Shown here in pieces: positions 1-11,900 of a stretch of 64,000 bases of DNA. The position numbers and the translations under genes are program-made. The notes beneath the pieces are model-generated. The model saw only the letters and a program-made list of their open reading frames with translations. It was not told the origin of the DNA and did not search any database. The stretch is from Pycnococcus provasolii (taxonomy: Eukaryota > Chlorophyta > Pseudoscourfieldiophyceae > Pseudoscourfieldiales). The stretch's first letter is position 1. The number at the start of each line of letters is the position of its first letter. The stretch lies in assembly GCA_049487715.1 (NCBI GenBank), contig CP150581.1, forward strand, positions 434,001 to 498,000, in the 5' to 3' direction.

Positions 1-158
1 GCCATCCGGCGGCCGGCCAGCCCTAAGAGTAACCCCGAACTAACCCCTAAAGGTAACCCCGAATAACCTCGAACCCCGAATTCGGTGGTCTGATTTCTTC
101 TTCTTCGGCCATTCTTTTTCCGACTCCTTCCCCATTCCCGAGTCCTGAGGTTCCCATC

Positions 159-1058
159 ATGGCTCCCATGCCCATGATGGTTCCCGTCAGCAGCAGCACC
201 AGCAGTGCACGTCTTGCCAGCTTCATGTTCCCTTCAATAAAGCCGTGTTCATTCTCTGGGAGAGCAGCTCACCTGAGGAGTGCACGTGTCACTCCTCTGG
301 CTTGTGGGAGAATGGTCTCTAATACTCGTAGTAGTAGAGTTGATAATATGGGTCAGCAGTGCTCAGATTCTTTTGGTATACCCATTTGTCGTTTTAGTAG
401 GCCTTATAGACGACTGCTAGTACTTAGGAACTTGCGGGACCGGCGTCAATGTTGTCGTTCGCCTTTCAGGTGCTCGGCTTCTCCCTCCGAGGAGGATGAA
501 ACCGCGTCACCGTCCTCGTCAAAGTCTTCAAGTTTCGTGTCGCTCACTTCAGAACTACTCGACACATCCTCGCTCGGAAAACGGGGCGAAGTGTGGTTCG
601 TACTGCAAGCCGTGGCGACCGTGTTGGTCGTCTTCCCACCCTTTTACTCGGAGTTTGAATCTGTCTCGCACATTCTCGGACTCGCGGGCGTCATTTTAGG
701 CATCTACGTATGCGTCACGTCACTAGGGTCGCTCGGAAACGCACTCTCACCTTTCCCAAAGCCAACCGAGTCGGCCGAGCTCGTGACGACCGGGATGTTC
801 GCAGCGACGAGGCACCCGACGTACACTGGCCTGCTCATCTTAGCATTTAGCGTCGCAATTCAAACGGGAAGTGGTGCTCGTACGCTGATGGCACTTGTGT
901 TGTATGGCATCATGCACAAGAAGGCGGTTGTTGAGGAGAGGTTTTTGGTTGAGAAATTTGGCGACGAGTACACGCAATACCAAGCTACAACGCCCATGCT
1001 GTGGCCAAGCAAGGAGTGGTTTCAGAATGTTCTAAAAGATACAGATGTAAAGCAGTGA
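159..1058 (+). CDS. ICMT/PEMT-family methyltransferase, probably plastid-targeted
   Basis: The 299-residue product has a Ser/Arg-rich N-terminal third resembling a transit peptide, then a hydrophobic C-terminal half from about residue 145. That half carries the hallmarks of the isoprenylcysteine carboxyl methyltransferase / phospholipid methyltransferase superfamily: RHPTYTGLL near residue 220 (the RHPxYxG cofactor motif) and an EERFLVEKFGDEYTQY segment near residue 265 (the EExxL motif). Members are integral membrane SAM-dependent methyltransferases. The substrate cannot be told from sequence; plastid homologues of this type are largely uncharacterised. The ATG at 159 is the first in frame. 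The gene converges on RRP41 with about 70 bp between stops. Family assignment is firm; plastid location is inference. Confidence 0.8.
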   Translation: MAPMPMMVPVSSSTSSARLASFMFPSIKPCSFSGRAAHLRSARVTPLACGRMVSNTRSSRVDNMGQQCSDSFGIPICRFSRPYRRLLVLRNLRDRRQCCRSPFRCSASPSEEDETASPSSSKSSSFVSLTSELLDTSSLGKRGEVWFVLQAVATVLVVFPPFYSEFESVSHILGLAGVILGIYVCVTSLGSLGNALSPFPKPTESAELVTTGMFAATRHPTYTGLLILAFSVAIQTGSGARTLMALVLYGIMHKKAVVEERFLVEKFGDEYTQYQATTPMLWPSKEWFQNVLKDTDVKQ

Positions 1059-1131
1059 CCAGCACAGTTCACAATAGTGTACACAAAGTAAAGTACATTC
1101 CATTACTAAACGAGTGAGCGATTTTATGTTA

Positions 1132-2115
1132 TCAGCACAACACGATCGCGCGCTCCTTGAGCATGCTCAGGCTCGCTGTGCGCATCGTCTCACTCACCGC
1201 GCGGCACGCACTCTGGCATGTCTTCACGAGTCCGTCAATCGTCGTCTGGTCGGTTGGCGCACCGTCTAGTACAAGCGCGGCAACGTCGCCACGGTCGTAG
1301 TATGCGACGGTTGCGCGCACACCAGAGCACATGTCGTATTCCATGGACGTGAGATCGAGCATTATGGTCGGCTCGCTGCCGGATTTGTTTCCGTCACTCT
1401 GCTGTTGTTGCGTCTCCTTGCTCGCTGACGGGAATACACCGACCGTGACTGCCGCCATGGGGTTGGTCACCGCGATGCCCGCGTCCAAAAGCGCCAAGAA
1501 CGCTGCGTTGAGGCTCGCTGCGAGCTCTCCTCCATCGCCGCTGACGACGTCGACGTGTACGGCAATTTCGCTCTCGGCGTACAGCTTGAGGTCTACCACC
1601 GCGGAGAGCGTCGATCTCAGAACCTCCGCGTGTTCCTCCTCAAGAGTCGTTTTGCGCCAAGCTGACGCGGACAAGCCCGCACGTCGACCTGCCCCGGCAA
1701 AGCTAGATGCATTTGACGCAGGACGCTTCGAGCGTGCGAATCCCACGTGCGTGACGCTCGCCGCAATCGTTCCGTACGCGCGCGCGCCACCAAACAGCAC
1801 GCCTCCTCCAGCCGCCGCTGCTGCTCCTCCACCCCCGAACACATCGCCCTGTGCCACCACTTCTTCCGCCGAGAGCGCGGCGCTGAATCTGCTCGCCTCT
1901 CTGGGTCCAAGCACGAGGGCAGTGCACGTAGTTTGTCCTGACGTGAACGAGGCGTGGCCGTCGCAAAGGGCGAAGCCATTAGCACCAGAGGCGCCGTCGG
2001 CAGGCGTGTCTTCGAGCGGCGCGTTTGCGGCGAACGACACGCGCAGGCGTCGCAGCTCCATGGGCCGCCTGCCGTCGCCGCGCAGGCCCTCGGGGCTGAG
2101 AAGCGGTGACGCCAT
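1132..2115 (-). CDS. RRP41: Exosome complex core subunit RRP41 (RNase PH-like)
   Basis: The 327-residue protein opens with LLSPEGLRGDGRRPMELRRL, the start typical of RRP41/EXOSC4, and has the RNase PH fold landmarks: an ASFTSGQTTCTALVLGP strand, SAWRKTTLEEEHAEVLRSTL, an HVDVVSGDGGELAASLNAAFLALLDAGI core near residue 200, and a C-terminal helix. RRP41 is one of six RNase PH-like subunits of the nine-subunit exosome ring, which degrades and processes RNA 3' to 5' in nucleus and cytoplasm. It is longer than usual (about 245 residues) because of a Gly/Ala-rich insertion around residues 95-150 and a Gln/Ser/Gly insertion around 245-262. Plant RRP41 keeps phosphorolytic activity; whether this one does is unknown. 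Telomere-like repeats lie 90 bp upstream. Confidence 0.85.
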   Translation of the reverse strand: MASPLLSPEGLRGDGRRPMELRRLRVSFAANAPLEDTPADGASGANGFALCDGHASFTSGQTTCTALVLGPREASRFSAALSAEEVVAQGDVFGGGGAAAAAGGGVLFGGARAYGTIAASVTHVGFARSKRPASNASSFAGAGRRAGLSASAWRKTTLEEEHAEVLRSTLSAVVDLKLYAESEIAVHVDVVSGDGGELAASLNAAFLALLDAGIAVTNPMAAVTVGVFPSASKETQQQQSDGNKSGSEPTIMLDLTSMEYDMCSGVRATVAYYDRGDVAALVLDGAPTDQTTIDGLVKTCQSACRAVSETMRTASLSMLKERAIVLC

Positions 2116-2203
2116 GAAAAGGCACCTGGTGAGGTGGCGGCGGAGCTGGAATGGAGGGGGAGTTTTTTCCCAAATCGGCTTGCAAAGTTGGACATCTCCC
2201 TAG

Positions 2204-2227
2204 CCCTAACCCTAACCCTAACCCTAA
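2204..2227. repeat. Four perfect CCCTAA (TTAGGG) units
   Basis: Four uninterrupted CCCTAA units, preceded by a TAG that may be a degenerate unit. They lie about 90 bp upstream of the RRP41 start, so the G-rich strand reads in the same direction as RRP41. This may be an interstitial telomere tract or a telo-box-like promoter element. Confidence 0.85.
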
Positions 2228-2439
2228 TCTTCAGTTCTACTTGTTTAATAACGTGGCCATGAACGGCATGCGAGCGTCGTCGCTTCGCCTCAAATATAGT
2301 GCCGGCTTGCACCTCAGACGCCTTTGCTCGCAAGAGCTTCGCAATTAAGTCCTTCCCGCCCAACGCGGTGAGGTCCCAACCTTGGCATGGTGGGCGTGTC
2401 TCTGCGCCGAAGTGCAACTAACTCCTGCGCGATGGGGGT

Positions 2440-3437
<998 letters not shown>

Positions 3438-4007
3438 CGGCGTCTTCGTCCCTCTCAACGCGTCGCCGCCGTCTTCGTCGATGGTACACTAGTAGGTGTT
3501 TTCCCACCGTGTTGGAGCGTGTTCGGAGGACCCTCTTCACCGCTTGGCCTCGCTTTTGAGATGCATCCTTGCTTGACGCGCAACGCGTACACCGCCATCC
3601 ATTGTCCAAGATGATTTCGAAGTTAGACCCCTCACTCAAGCGTGTTGAATGCGGCGGCTTTCTTCTCCTTCAGCGCCGCATTTATTTGAGATACGGAAAA
3701 TCTTTCCTATCACACTACCGGTTGCGCCCGAACCAACTCTCGAACTTGAAAGTCCGGAGCGTTCTTCCTTTTCGCGTCGTGCGCGGGCGCGCGGCGTACC
3801 TCTTGATGGCGGTCGACTTGCCCGGCGGGCCCTCGGCGGGCCCGAATCCGGCACGTTTCACTCCCACCTACCACCCAAGGAGGTATCCCCCCTGGGCCCG
3901 GGAGGCCAGGAGCGGGAACCGGGGGGTCCGGCCTTCCGCCTTCCGCCTTTTTCATGTTCCGACGAAGATCCACTTGGATCTGCAAACTTGTCATACTTTT
4001 TCCAATA
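3438..4007. other. Intergenic region with no supported gene
   Basis: This stretch lies between the poly-T block and the acyltransferase start. A frame at 3569-4087 is open but shows no recognisable motif and overlaps the acyltransferase. There is a GC-rich dyad around 3830-3910 with repeated GGGCCC cores. It is probably promoter and 5' UTR. Confidence 0.5.
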
Positions 4008-5342
4008 ATGGCGCCACAGCGCCGTTTATCGTTCACATCGCGCGCGCTCGCCTCCGGATCGTTCCCCGCGCCATGCCACTGCCCTGAACCTGTCATTTCC
4101 ATCCTCAACATCGTCCCTTGCTTGCCTTCCCGCCCTCTCCTCAGCGCTGCTCTCAATGCACTCGTCTCAGCCGAATTTCGATTCGCTCAAGTGCCGACCG
4201 CTGTGCCTGCGTGCTGTGGCCTCGGATCGACGTACGTGTGGATGCCAACCAACGTGTCTATCGACAAACATATCGTCGACCACGAAGCTGTACCTGACGT
4301 GCCCGCCTTATGGGAAGTCGTCAACCAGGAAACGCAAGGACCACTGCGAGCGAACAAGGATACCATGCCGTGGTGGGAAGTGCACGTCATACCGCTGCAA
4401 GGCTCTTCAGGAAGAGGCGCGTTACTACTGCGCGTACACCACGTCATTGGCGACGGAATCGGGCTAGCGACAGCATTACGCACAATACTCACGGACTCGG
4501 AAGGAAACGACGCGTTCAAGTCAGCCACGAAAAAGTTTGAGCGAAAACCGGCGACAAGGTCGTGCTGCTCGCCGCTCGGGTTCTTGTGGGACCTAGGTGT
4601 CGTGCTCACGTTGCCTAGCTTAGGTGCGGACGTGCCACTGCCAAAATTGCAGGATGGAAAGCCGCCTCTGAGGTACGGAACGCGAGAGTTTGCCAATGTT
4701 ACTCCGTTCAGCGTCTCGCGCATCAAGGGAATCGCTAAGCACTGCGGCGCCACGTTCAACGACGTCGTGCTCGCCGCGGTCGCGGGGGCAGTTGCAAAGG
4801 TGTGCGACGACGCGCCCAAGAAGAACGGCATGGTGCGCGCACTCATGCCGTTCGCCGCGCCGCGATCCGCAACTTCGCGAGGAGGCATGCTGCGCAACCT
4901 GTGGAGCATGGCGAGCGTCAAGCTTCCCGTGACAACGAATGGAGGAGACTTGAGTGGTGTTGAGCGCATTCGCCTCGTTGCAAAAGAAACGGCGGCACTC
5001 AAGGCATCGTGGCAGCCTGCGATGCTCTTGTTCATGTCGAACTACGTTCTTAACGCTCTCCCTGGCTTCGTGACCCGTCAGATTGCTCACGACAGCTTCA
5101 GCAGGCACTCGTTCGTCATTACCAACGTGCCAGGTCCCGATCAGAAGATGCACCTCGCCGGCTCTGCCATCGACGAGTGCCACCTTCTCTTTCCTAACAT
5201 CATCCCTCAACTCAGCTTCCTTTCGTACAACGGCACAGTCTACGCGAGCATCATCGCCGCGGGCAAGGCGAGCGAGCTCGCAGCCGCTATCGAGCGCGAG
5301 GTGCTGGCGATGGAGCTCGATGTCGCAGGGAACAGCACGTGA
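4008..5342 (+). CDS. WSD1-type wax ester synthase / diacylglycerol acyltransferase
   Basis: The 444-residue protein has the catalytic HHxxxDG motif as HHVIGDGIG near residue 143, and a WS/DGAT C-terminal domain containing FVITNVPGPDQKMHLAG near residue 370 followed by IIPQLSFLSYNGTVYASI. These enzymes esterify fatty alcohols or diacylglycerol with acyl-CoA at the ER, making wax esters or storage lipid. The choice between the two acceptors cannot be read from sequence. An ATG at 3954 is also in frame and would add 18 hydrophobic/basic residues. The ATG at 4008 was preferred because the family-like N-terminal segment (FTSRALASGSFPAPCHCPEP) follows directly. No frame problem is seen. Confidence 0.85.
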   Translation: MAPQRRLSFTSRALASGSFPAPCHCPEPVISILNIVPCLPSRPLLSAALNALVSAEFRFAQVPTAVPACCGLGSTYVWMPTNVSIDKHIVDHEAVPDVPALWEVVNQETQGPLRANKDTMPWWEVHVIPLQGSSGRGALLLRVHHVIGDGIGLATALRTILTDSEGNDAFKSATKKFERKPATRSCCSPLGFLWDLGVVLTLPSLGADVPLPKLQDGKPPLRYGTREFANVTPFSVSRIKGIAKHCGATFNDVVLAAVAGAVAKVCDDAPKKNGMVRALMPFAAPRSATSRGGMLRNLWSMASVKLPVTTNGGDLSGVERIRLVAKETAALKASWQPAMLLFMSNYVLNALPGFVTRQIAHDSFSRHSFVITNVPGPDQKMHLAGSAIDECHLLFPNIIPQLSFLSYNGTVYASIIAAGKASELAAAIEREVLAMELDVAGNST

Positions 5343-5459
5343 CGAAGATTGCTCATTTCGTAATGTAACGGAGTTTACTTCGTCGAGTGGGTCGTCTATT
5401 CACACACCACTCACATCCATCATAGTAAATTTAATTTTTTATCTCTCTCTCTCTTTGCT

Positions 5460-7336
5460 TTATAGGCCTAACGTGACAAAAACTGCGGTGAACGCCATCA
5501 GCGTTGCCGCCTTGGTCACGTCCCCGCCGCCGTACTCGTTCCAAGGACGACCCCCGAGCTCGCCGTTCGCCATCAGACCGCACACGGGAAGCGACGTCGC
5601 GGACGTGCGGGCACCGACGCCGAATCCACGCTGCAGAGCGCGAGCATCCACGGAGCATGCGTGGTTGTGAAAGCGTGCCCCCGACCGCAGCAGAGAAATG
5701 CCAGCGCACCAGCAGCAAACGTGCCCACCACCTCCTCCTTCGACGTCGACATCGACGACGCACTTCGCTCCGCCTCGTAAGCTGCGCGCTGGCTCTCGCG
5801 CACCTGCTCACCTGCGTGGGATGCCGCGGCATGCAGCTCCTCGACACTTGCGCTCGCATTCACAGTGTAGAATGCGCACTCGAATTCAGTCTCTTCGTTG
5901 TCGCCGTTTTCTGCAAACGCCGATGGGCCGTCCTGCGGCTGGACGTACAGCCCGCCCTCTCTGTCGTGGCCCTCAATATTCAGCAATTCGAAACGCTGTT
6001 CGGAGCTCGATCCGCTACCGCTAGCCTTGCGTCGAAGTCCAAGCCAAAGCGCGTTCGGCAGTCCACCTAGTCGATTTTCCAGTGCCGCGAGCGCAGACAT
6101 CGCCGGTGACTCACCGCCAGTCTCAGCGTTGTGAACCGCGTGGATGGCGAGCGAGACACTCTTGTGGCCAGGGCACACATTGTGCTCTTGCCGTTCTATT
6201 CTCGCGACGCTGTATATATCACCTATCTGCTTCGCCCCACGTGAAATGCATGGCGCGGCAACGCCAAGACCCGTCAGCACGATTGCCGCGGCACCATTCG
6301 AACATCCACCCGGCAGCGGATCTGCATGTGGCCCCTTGCCTCCTCGAGCAATCACGACACTAGCATCCCCCTCTCCCCCGCAGAGGCCGCCACTTATGGT
6401 TGCGGACGGGATTTGCGCGTGTATCTGCTCGGCAAGACTTGCGGATGCCCTGGCGTCGTCGCCCATTATGATTGCAGCGCACGACGATCGTCCAGGACGA
6501 GGTGGGCCGTCGGCGGCGAGGATCGTGCGCTCAAAGGTTGGAGGTATACACGATCCGCGACCCGTGTGTGGCATGTCAGGGAATGCATTGATGGATTCGT
6601 GCGAGTGTGCGTCTCGCCTCCACATCACCTTGACCCCTCCACCAGGCGCAAGGCGGAGCACTGAGACGCTCAGAGCGTCCCCGTCTCCGTGTTCAATCTC
6701 CTGCGCGTTTGCGTCAGACGTTTTGTCGCCGTCGCCGTCGCCGTCGACGTCCATGTTGTCGTCGTTGCCTTCCTGCGTCTTTGTCGGCGTGGCGACGATT
6801 CCCGAAGCGACGGCGCCGTATACGACGCACGTTGGAGGCAGTCGGTCAGCAAGTTTTCTCGCGACGACGGGTAGGTCGTCCGCCCACGCGGACGTGGCAA
6901 AGAGCAGGCATACGTGAGGTTCACCAGGTGCGCTTAGGTCATGAATGATTTGGTCCGCAAGCACGTCCATGGCAGAAGCGGCTCTTTTTTGCGCTTGTGC
7001 CGCCAATTCAACGAGTTGGGATTTTTCAAGCGCGTCGTCGAGTGTTGGCATAGGCAAGTCGATGAGTATGGTTTCGAATTTCCTGACAAAGTTCTTGAGT
7101 TGTCTCGTCGTCCACGTCTCGAGAGTTTGTACATCCACGAAGTCGTCCACGGTCGAAGGTGGTGGTGCTGACAAGACCGCGTGCGACTTATAAAAGGGTT
7201 TCTTTCTGACTAGTGCCGTGATCCGCGCAGCTGATTTGGATGTGCAAGCCAAAAGTGCGTTCGTCTTCCACGGGAGCTTTAGTGAGATTTCTATAAGGAT
7301 CTCCTCAGGTAACAGGTCGTAGTAAGGAAAACACAT
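5460..7336 (-). CDS. F-box/FIST-domain protein (FBXO22-like), split by a one-base frameshift
   Basis: Residues 7-45 form an F-box (LLPEEILIEISLKLPW...LLACTSKSAARI), followed by FIST N and C domains with a Gly-rich core (ISGGLCGGEGDASVVIARGG). The architecture matches FBXO22, a substrate receptor of SCF ubiquitin ligases; FIST domains are thought to sense small ligands. The frame from the ATG at 7336 reaches FLCCGRG and then runs out of homology, ending at 5573. The expected FIST_C ending, LPVCGLMANGELGGRP, continues in the next frame down to a stop at 5460. Adding one base to the C5 run at 5678-5682 (G5 on the coding strand) joins both parts and gives about 625 residues. Acidic low-complexity DGDGDGDK is inserted near residue 205. 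A sequencing indel is more likely than a pseudogene. Confidence 0.75.
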
Positions 7337-8021
7337 GGGAACACTTCAAGGAAGAAGAAGAAGAAGAGACATCAGCACCAGAGGGCACTGATGGTGGCAC
7401 TGATGGTGACGTGTCTGCTGCGTCCATGACAATAGTCGTGCCGATATTTATCACGTGCAATTCTATTCTGAAATGGGAACTTCCGGGAAAGAACAACCAG
7501 AAGTTCCCCAGCAGAAAGGGCCGACCAGAAGCGCGAGGAATCCCCGACCTGGAACGGATCCCCAAAAGGACCTGGAGAGGATCCCCAAAAGGATCTGGAA
7601 CGGATCCCCAAAAGGACCTGGAAAGGATCCCCGACCTGAGTGGAAAGGAATCCCCGACCTGGAAAGGATCCCCGACCTGGAAAGGATCGGGACCCGACCT
7701 GGAACGGATCCCCGGGTGAGGACCCTCCTGGGCAGTTCCTTCTCCTTCTCCCCCCCCCCCCCCCCCCCGGAGCTCCCTTTGCTGCTTCCCCCTTCTCGTT
7801 TCCGCCGGCGCATCCTTCCCAATAATGTCCGCGTCAACTATGGACGTCAACGGCGCTCATGCCTCTCAATCTAACTAGTGTTCAGCCTCTCCCTCTCCCG
7901 CTCCTCACACGCGCCCTCTCATTATGTGGACGATCGGCATCATCAGCACTCATAATGTCGTCCCCAAACCAACTCTCTATGCCTGCCGCCGTCATCCCTA
8001 GGCGCACTCCTGCTTCTCCCC
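7337..8021. other. Intergenic region with minisatellite and C19 tract
   Basis: This is the divergent space between the F-box/FIST gene and DRE2. It contains short GGCACTGATGGT repeats near 7385-7410, the minisatellite at 7537-7712 and an unbroken run of 19 C at 7750-7768. Frames across it encode only repeat-derived peptides. Confidence 0.7.
7537..7712. repeat. GGATCC-containing minisatellite
   Basis: About eight head-to-tail units of 18-23 bp share the core GGATCCCC(AAAA)GACCTGGAA. The first units carry AAAAGG after the C run and the later ones read CCCCGACC. Each unit has or nearly has a BamHI-like GGATCC. Units differ by a few bases and small indels, so the array is not freshly expanded. 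Confidence 0.9.
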
Positions 8022-8678
8022 ATGGGCATGAACATGGGGGGACTCGGAGCAGGCAACGACAGTGAACTCGTCTCCCTGCTTTCATCCGCGCGTCGCGTCC
8101 TTTCACCATCGGCACTTCTTGCGGTCGTGCCGATGCCTAATACGCCAATCGCTGTGCAGCAAAGCTACGCGAATGCACTGCTCCTAGCAGGGTTCGTCGA
8201 CGCGGCAGTATCGGACAACACGTTCGTTGTCGCGAAAAACCCCGCGTGGAGCGCAGGGGCGGCCGTGCCGCTCAAGAGGAAAACAGCCGCCACGGCGCCG
8301 GCGCCGGCACCTACAAACGCGAAGGTGACGCTCACCGCGGACGACTTAGTCGACGAGGATGCGCTGCTCCTCGAGGAAGACCGCGCGCCGCCACCGGCGG
8401 TGGAAACAGAAACCACGAAAGATGGAGGAGAGGGGGGAGGAGGCGGGTGTGGAAGCAACCCGCGAAAGGCGTGCGCAAACTGCTCGTGCGGACGAGCGGA
8501 CGCGCTTGCCAGGGGAGAAGTTCCAGAAAAACCTGTCGTCACGCAAGAAATGCTCGACAACCCACAAACGGGCGGGTGCGGAAGCTGCGGCCTCGGTGAC
8601 GCGTTCCGGTGTGAAGGATGCCCGTACCGCGGTCTGCCCACGTTCAAACCTGGCGAGAAAATCGTTCTCGACGTGTGA
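8022..8678 (+). CDS. DRE2: Anamorsin/DRE2, cytosolic Fe-S cluster assembly factor
   Basis: The C-terminus carries both diagnostic cysteine motifs: [12 protein letters not shown] (CX2CXC) near residue 153 and [19 protein letters not shown] (CX2CX7CX2C) near residue 188, ending [14 protein letters not shown]2 accepts electrons from the diflavin reductase TAH18/NDOR1 in early cytosolic iron-sulfur assembly. At 218 residues it is shorter than the usual 260-310. The N-terminal methyltransferase-like domain is mostly missing; only the part around [24 protein letters not shown] is present. An in-frame stop lies 73 bases before the ATG, so no longer unspliced start exists. An upstream exon is possible (an ATG at 7949 is in another frame). 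A Gly/Glu-rich linker separates the two parts. Confidence 0.85.
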   Translation: MGMNMGGLGAGNDSELVSLLSSARRVLSPSALLAVVPMPNTPIAVQQSYANALLLAGFVDAAVSDNTFVVAKNPAWSAGAAVPLKRKTAATAPAPAPTNAKVTLTADDLVDEDALLLEEDRAPPPAVETETTKDGGEGGGGGCGSNPRKACANCSCGRADALARGEVPEKPVVTQEMLDNPQTGGCGSCGLGDAFRCEGCPYRGLPTFKPGEKIVLDV

Positions 8679-8842
8679 GCGAGCTGAAATTGCCCGCTCA
8701 GCTGCCTCAGTAACGAAACGCGAATCACTTTTGTCTAGCAGTCGTCCATTCACACAGTTTAGCGCAATTTGTTGCTTGTTGTCCCTCAACCATATAGACA
8801 ACGAAATAGGAGTAGTCATGATAATAAAAACAATCTTTTCTT

Positions 8843-8866
8843 ACATACATACATACATACATACAT
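8843..8866. repeat. (ACAT)6 microsatellite
   Basis: Six perfect ACAT units in the 240-bp convergent spacer between DRE2 and the Dispatched-like gene. Nothing else is seen in the spacer. Confidence 0.95.
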
Positions 8867-8918
8867 GTACATATAATCATATAAACAGTATCCATTAGGC
8901 ATCCCAGGCTTCTTCTGC

Positions 8919-11900
8919 TTAGAGCCCGTCATCCGATGTGATGTCGCTCAAAGGACTTGGTGGGCTCGAAGTGAGTGGCTGAAGTTCGAGCAACGAGTGA
9001 TCTTCGTCGTCTTGCATACCGCCGGCAAGGGCGAAGTATTCCCTCCTCGTCATTGTGTGCCTCGATGAAGGGGGTGGATACAGGTGCTCCCAGACAAGCC
9101 ATAGTACAACAGCTGCGAGAAGAACGCCAGACGGAAGCGGATGCGCGGCAATACTTTCGCGCATCGGCTCCACGGCCGCACAAATACAAGCCGCCAAGCA
9201 CAGCGTTGTTGCCGCGCATCTTGCAGGCGTTGACAAGCACGTCCGTTCAATCGCCAACACAGTCTTGTTCTTATATCCCTCCTCCGGGCCATATCGCATG
9301 AGAAGCGCCGAGAAGCACGTTAGCGTAGTCACCATTGCTATGCTCATGATGCATGTCAGCATCACACCAAATTTCGACAAAATCTGAAGGGTGCACATTG
9401 TGAGCGGAATGCATGCGCCTACCGTCGTCATCGCGCTCGAAAGCACCGACGGACCACGCAACATGACGGCATGCTTCGTACGCTCGATGCACCCTGGATC
9501 TTCGGTGCCAAACGTGCTGAGTGTCGATCTTGCGACATTGGCGTAAGCTTCGGCAATGTGCAGGCAGAAGTCAACAGAGCAGCCAACGAGAATGGCCATA
9601 GAAATCGCCTCTACCGCACCAATCGACCAGCCGAGGTACCAGATTACCGCCAGAAGACTCGACAGAATGGAGAAGAGCGAAGCGGTTGTCAGTGAACTCA
9701 GCATAATATCTCCAGTGAAGAACAGGATCGACAGAAATGCGCAGCTAACCGCAATAATCAGACTACGTGTTGTCCCACTGACCGCATCAACCTCCGTCTG
9801 CATGCGTGGCCACAAGTCGCACGCCGTAAACACCGAGTTGCGACCGATTTCGTGACGCAAACGCTTTATGACTGCATCCCAATCCTTGTACTTGCGGTAT
9901 GCTTCAAAGGATGGAATGAGCTCGGGCATTGGTGTTTTGAACTGCAAGCGAACCCAAGAGACTTTAACCTTTGACGTCTGCAACTCGCCTTCGACTCCGT
10001 AATCCAGGTCGTACCATTCGCTCATGTCATCCGGCGCAGTCGCATTCGATGTTTCCGTGGAAACAATGTTCACGTTATACCGATGATCTGGATAGAGCAC
10101 AAGAAACTGAAAAAATAGCGTGTAGAAGTCGCTTCTCGATGATACGGGAAAGGGCAGACCTTGTTCTGTCACAAAGTCGTGAAAATCAGTCATCACGCAG
10201 CTCCGCGTCTCGAACGAGTCCGACCCCGATCCATCCGTACTTCCGACATCAATATCTTCGAGCGGCAACGCGAGATCAGTACGTTCACCAATCGTCGAGC
10301 ATGCCTGATGGATCACATTCTGCGCAACAACATCACTTGCGTCAAAACCTTCGTCAAAAACGGGATCTCCGATGTACTTCGCGAAAATATCGTTCCGATC
10401 CACTCGGCTGCGATCTATACCGTGAATTCCAAACACCACGTTCATCCGAACGTTGTTTCGGCTCTGTGGCTTGTCCTTGATTACGTCCTCGACGTCAGGT
10501 GCACTTAGAAGGGCAACCGACGCAGTCATCGCGTAGCTAACGTCAAGCCGTATGTCCCACGGCATTTCGGATTCAACAGGTTCAATGTGAAACGCATCTT
10601 GAACACGTACAAGCGCTAGCGTTTCGCTACCCCCGAAAAAACTCGTAATGTCGTGAAACGACATCACGTCAAGAACATTTTTCAGCGTGTCGGCACGCCC
10701 GCGGCCTGTCACGTAAACAAAGGTTGCGTCGTCTTTTGTGCTGCCGCGCGAGATGCCTGCTGCAAACGCGTTCACCCAATCCTCATTATTCAATTCGATG
10801 TTGGGACCGTGCACTGAAATAAATCTGCAAGTCTTGACGTCCGACGATACCGCCTCGGAATCTGTTGTCGCACGTGCACGAAATATGGCACAGTTTGCAC
10901 GTTTGGAATCGCCAAGTCCGGTAATTGAACGCGCAATGCGGAACGCTTCCGATGCACTCAGTGTATCAGGCAGCACTACAGCCTCCGAGTACGCATCTTT
11001 GACGTATGCCTGCTGCTGACTCATCTGCGAAACTCTGCTCAGCGCGCCACCGTCGGTCAGTGTTTGCATGGCAGCTTCTGCGTAAAGGCGTGCATTTAGC
11101 CACTGCAACCCCTCTTGTGCAATATTCTCGGTAGCCGGATACAGAAGCATCAAGAGAGGAGGATCAGACGCCAGCTGGTCATCGCCGACAGCGCTCCTTT
11201 TTTTATCCTTAGGAGCAAGGGCGTAAGCAGGACTCCCATTCAGCTCAGGAGATGCTTCTGCAAGCTTGTCGCTCACATCTCTCAACGTGTAGGAGCAATC
11301 TTTCAGCGATCCTAGTGGTGCAGCACGCGCTGCTTGGCTAAATGAGGCATCCGACTGAAGCTTTCGCAGCTTGTTCCGCTTGCGTACAGCGCGAACACGA
11401 TACTCGTACGTTTTGCCGCCATCCACATTCCGGTCGACATAGAAACTGCTCTCACCTTCATAGATTACCTCATACGCTGCGTCTGTGTCAAGTGCGCTAT
11501 CCATCTCACGTCGCTGCAGCTCGTACGACGGGGCATCGCCCAATTTTTCCCATGACACGTAATTTATCGTGTAAAAGGATTCAATAGAGGGAGTTGTCAT
11601 GACTTCCGTTCCGGCACCTGGTCTTAATGGTGAGGCAGTAGTGGATAATGTTGTTGTGGTTGTCTCGATTGCTGCCGTGGTCGTGGTCGTCGTCGTGGTC
11701 GAAGGCAGCGAGCTCGTCGTCGTTTTATCAGAAAGCTCTGTCGTGGTCGTGGAAGTAGACGTAGACGTGGACGTGGACGTGGACGTGGACGTGGACGTGG
11801 ACGAGGACGTGGACGATGTTGCTGAGGTGGAGTCGAGATCGCACCCTTTCAAAATCGCGTCGACGACTTGTGTCCTGTCTGGTATTTCCTTTTCAAGCTC

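Noticed and set aside
1-158. The AACCCC/CCTAA-rich start of the window as a chromosome end
   Set aside because: Repeats are degenerate and mixed with CCCCGAA. A normal gene begins at 159, and similar motifs occur between genes throughout the window.
7537-7712. Possible CRISPR-like array
   Set aside because: Units are contiguous without unique spacers. It is a minisatellite in a eukaryotic region.
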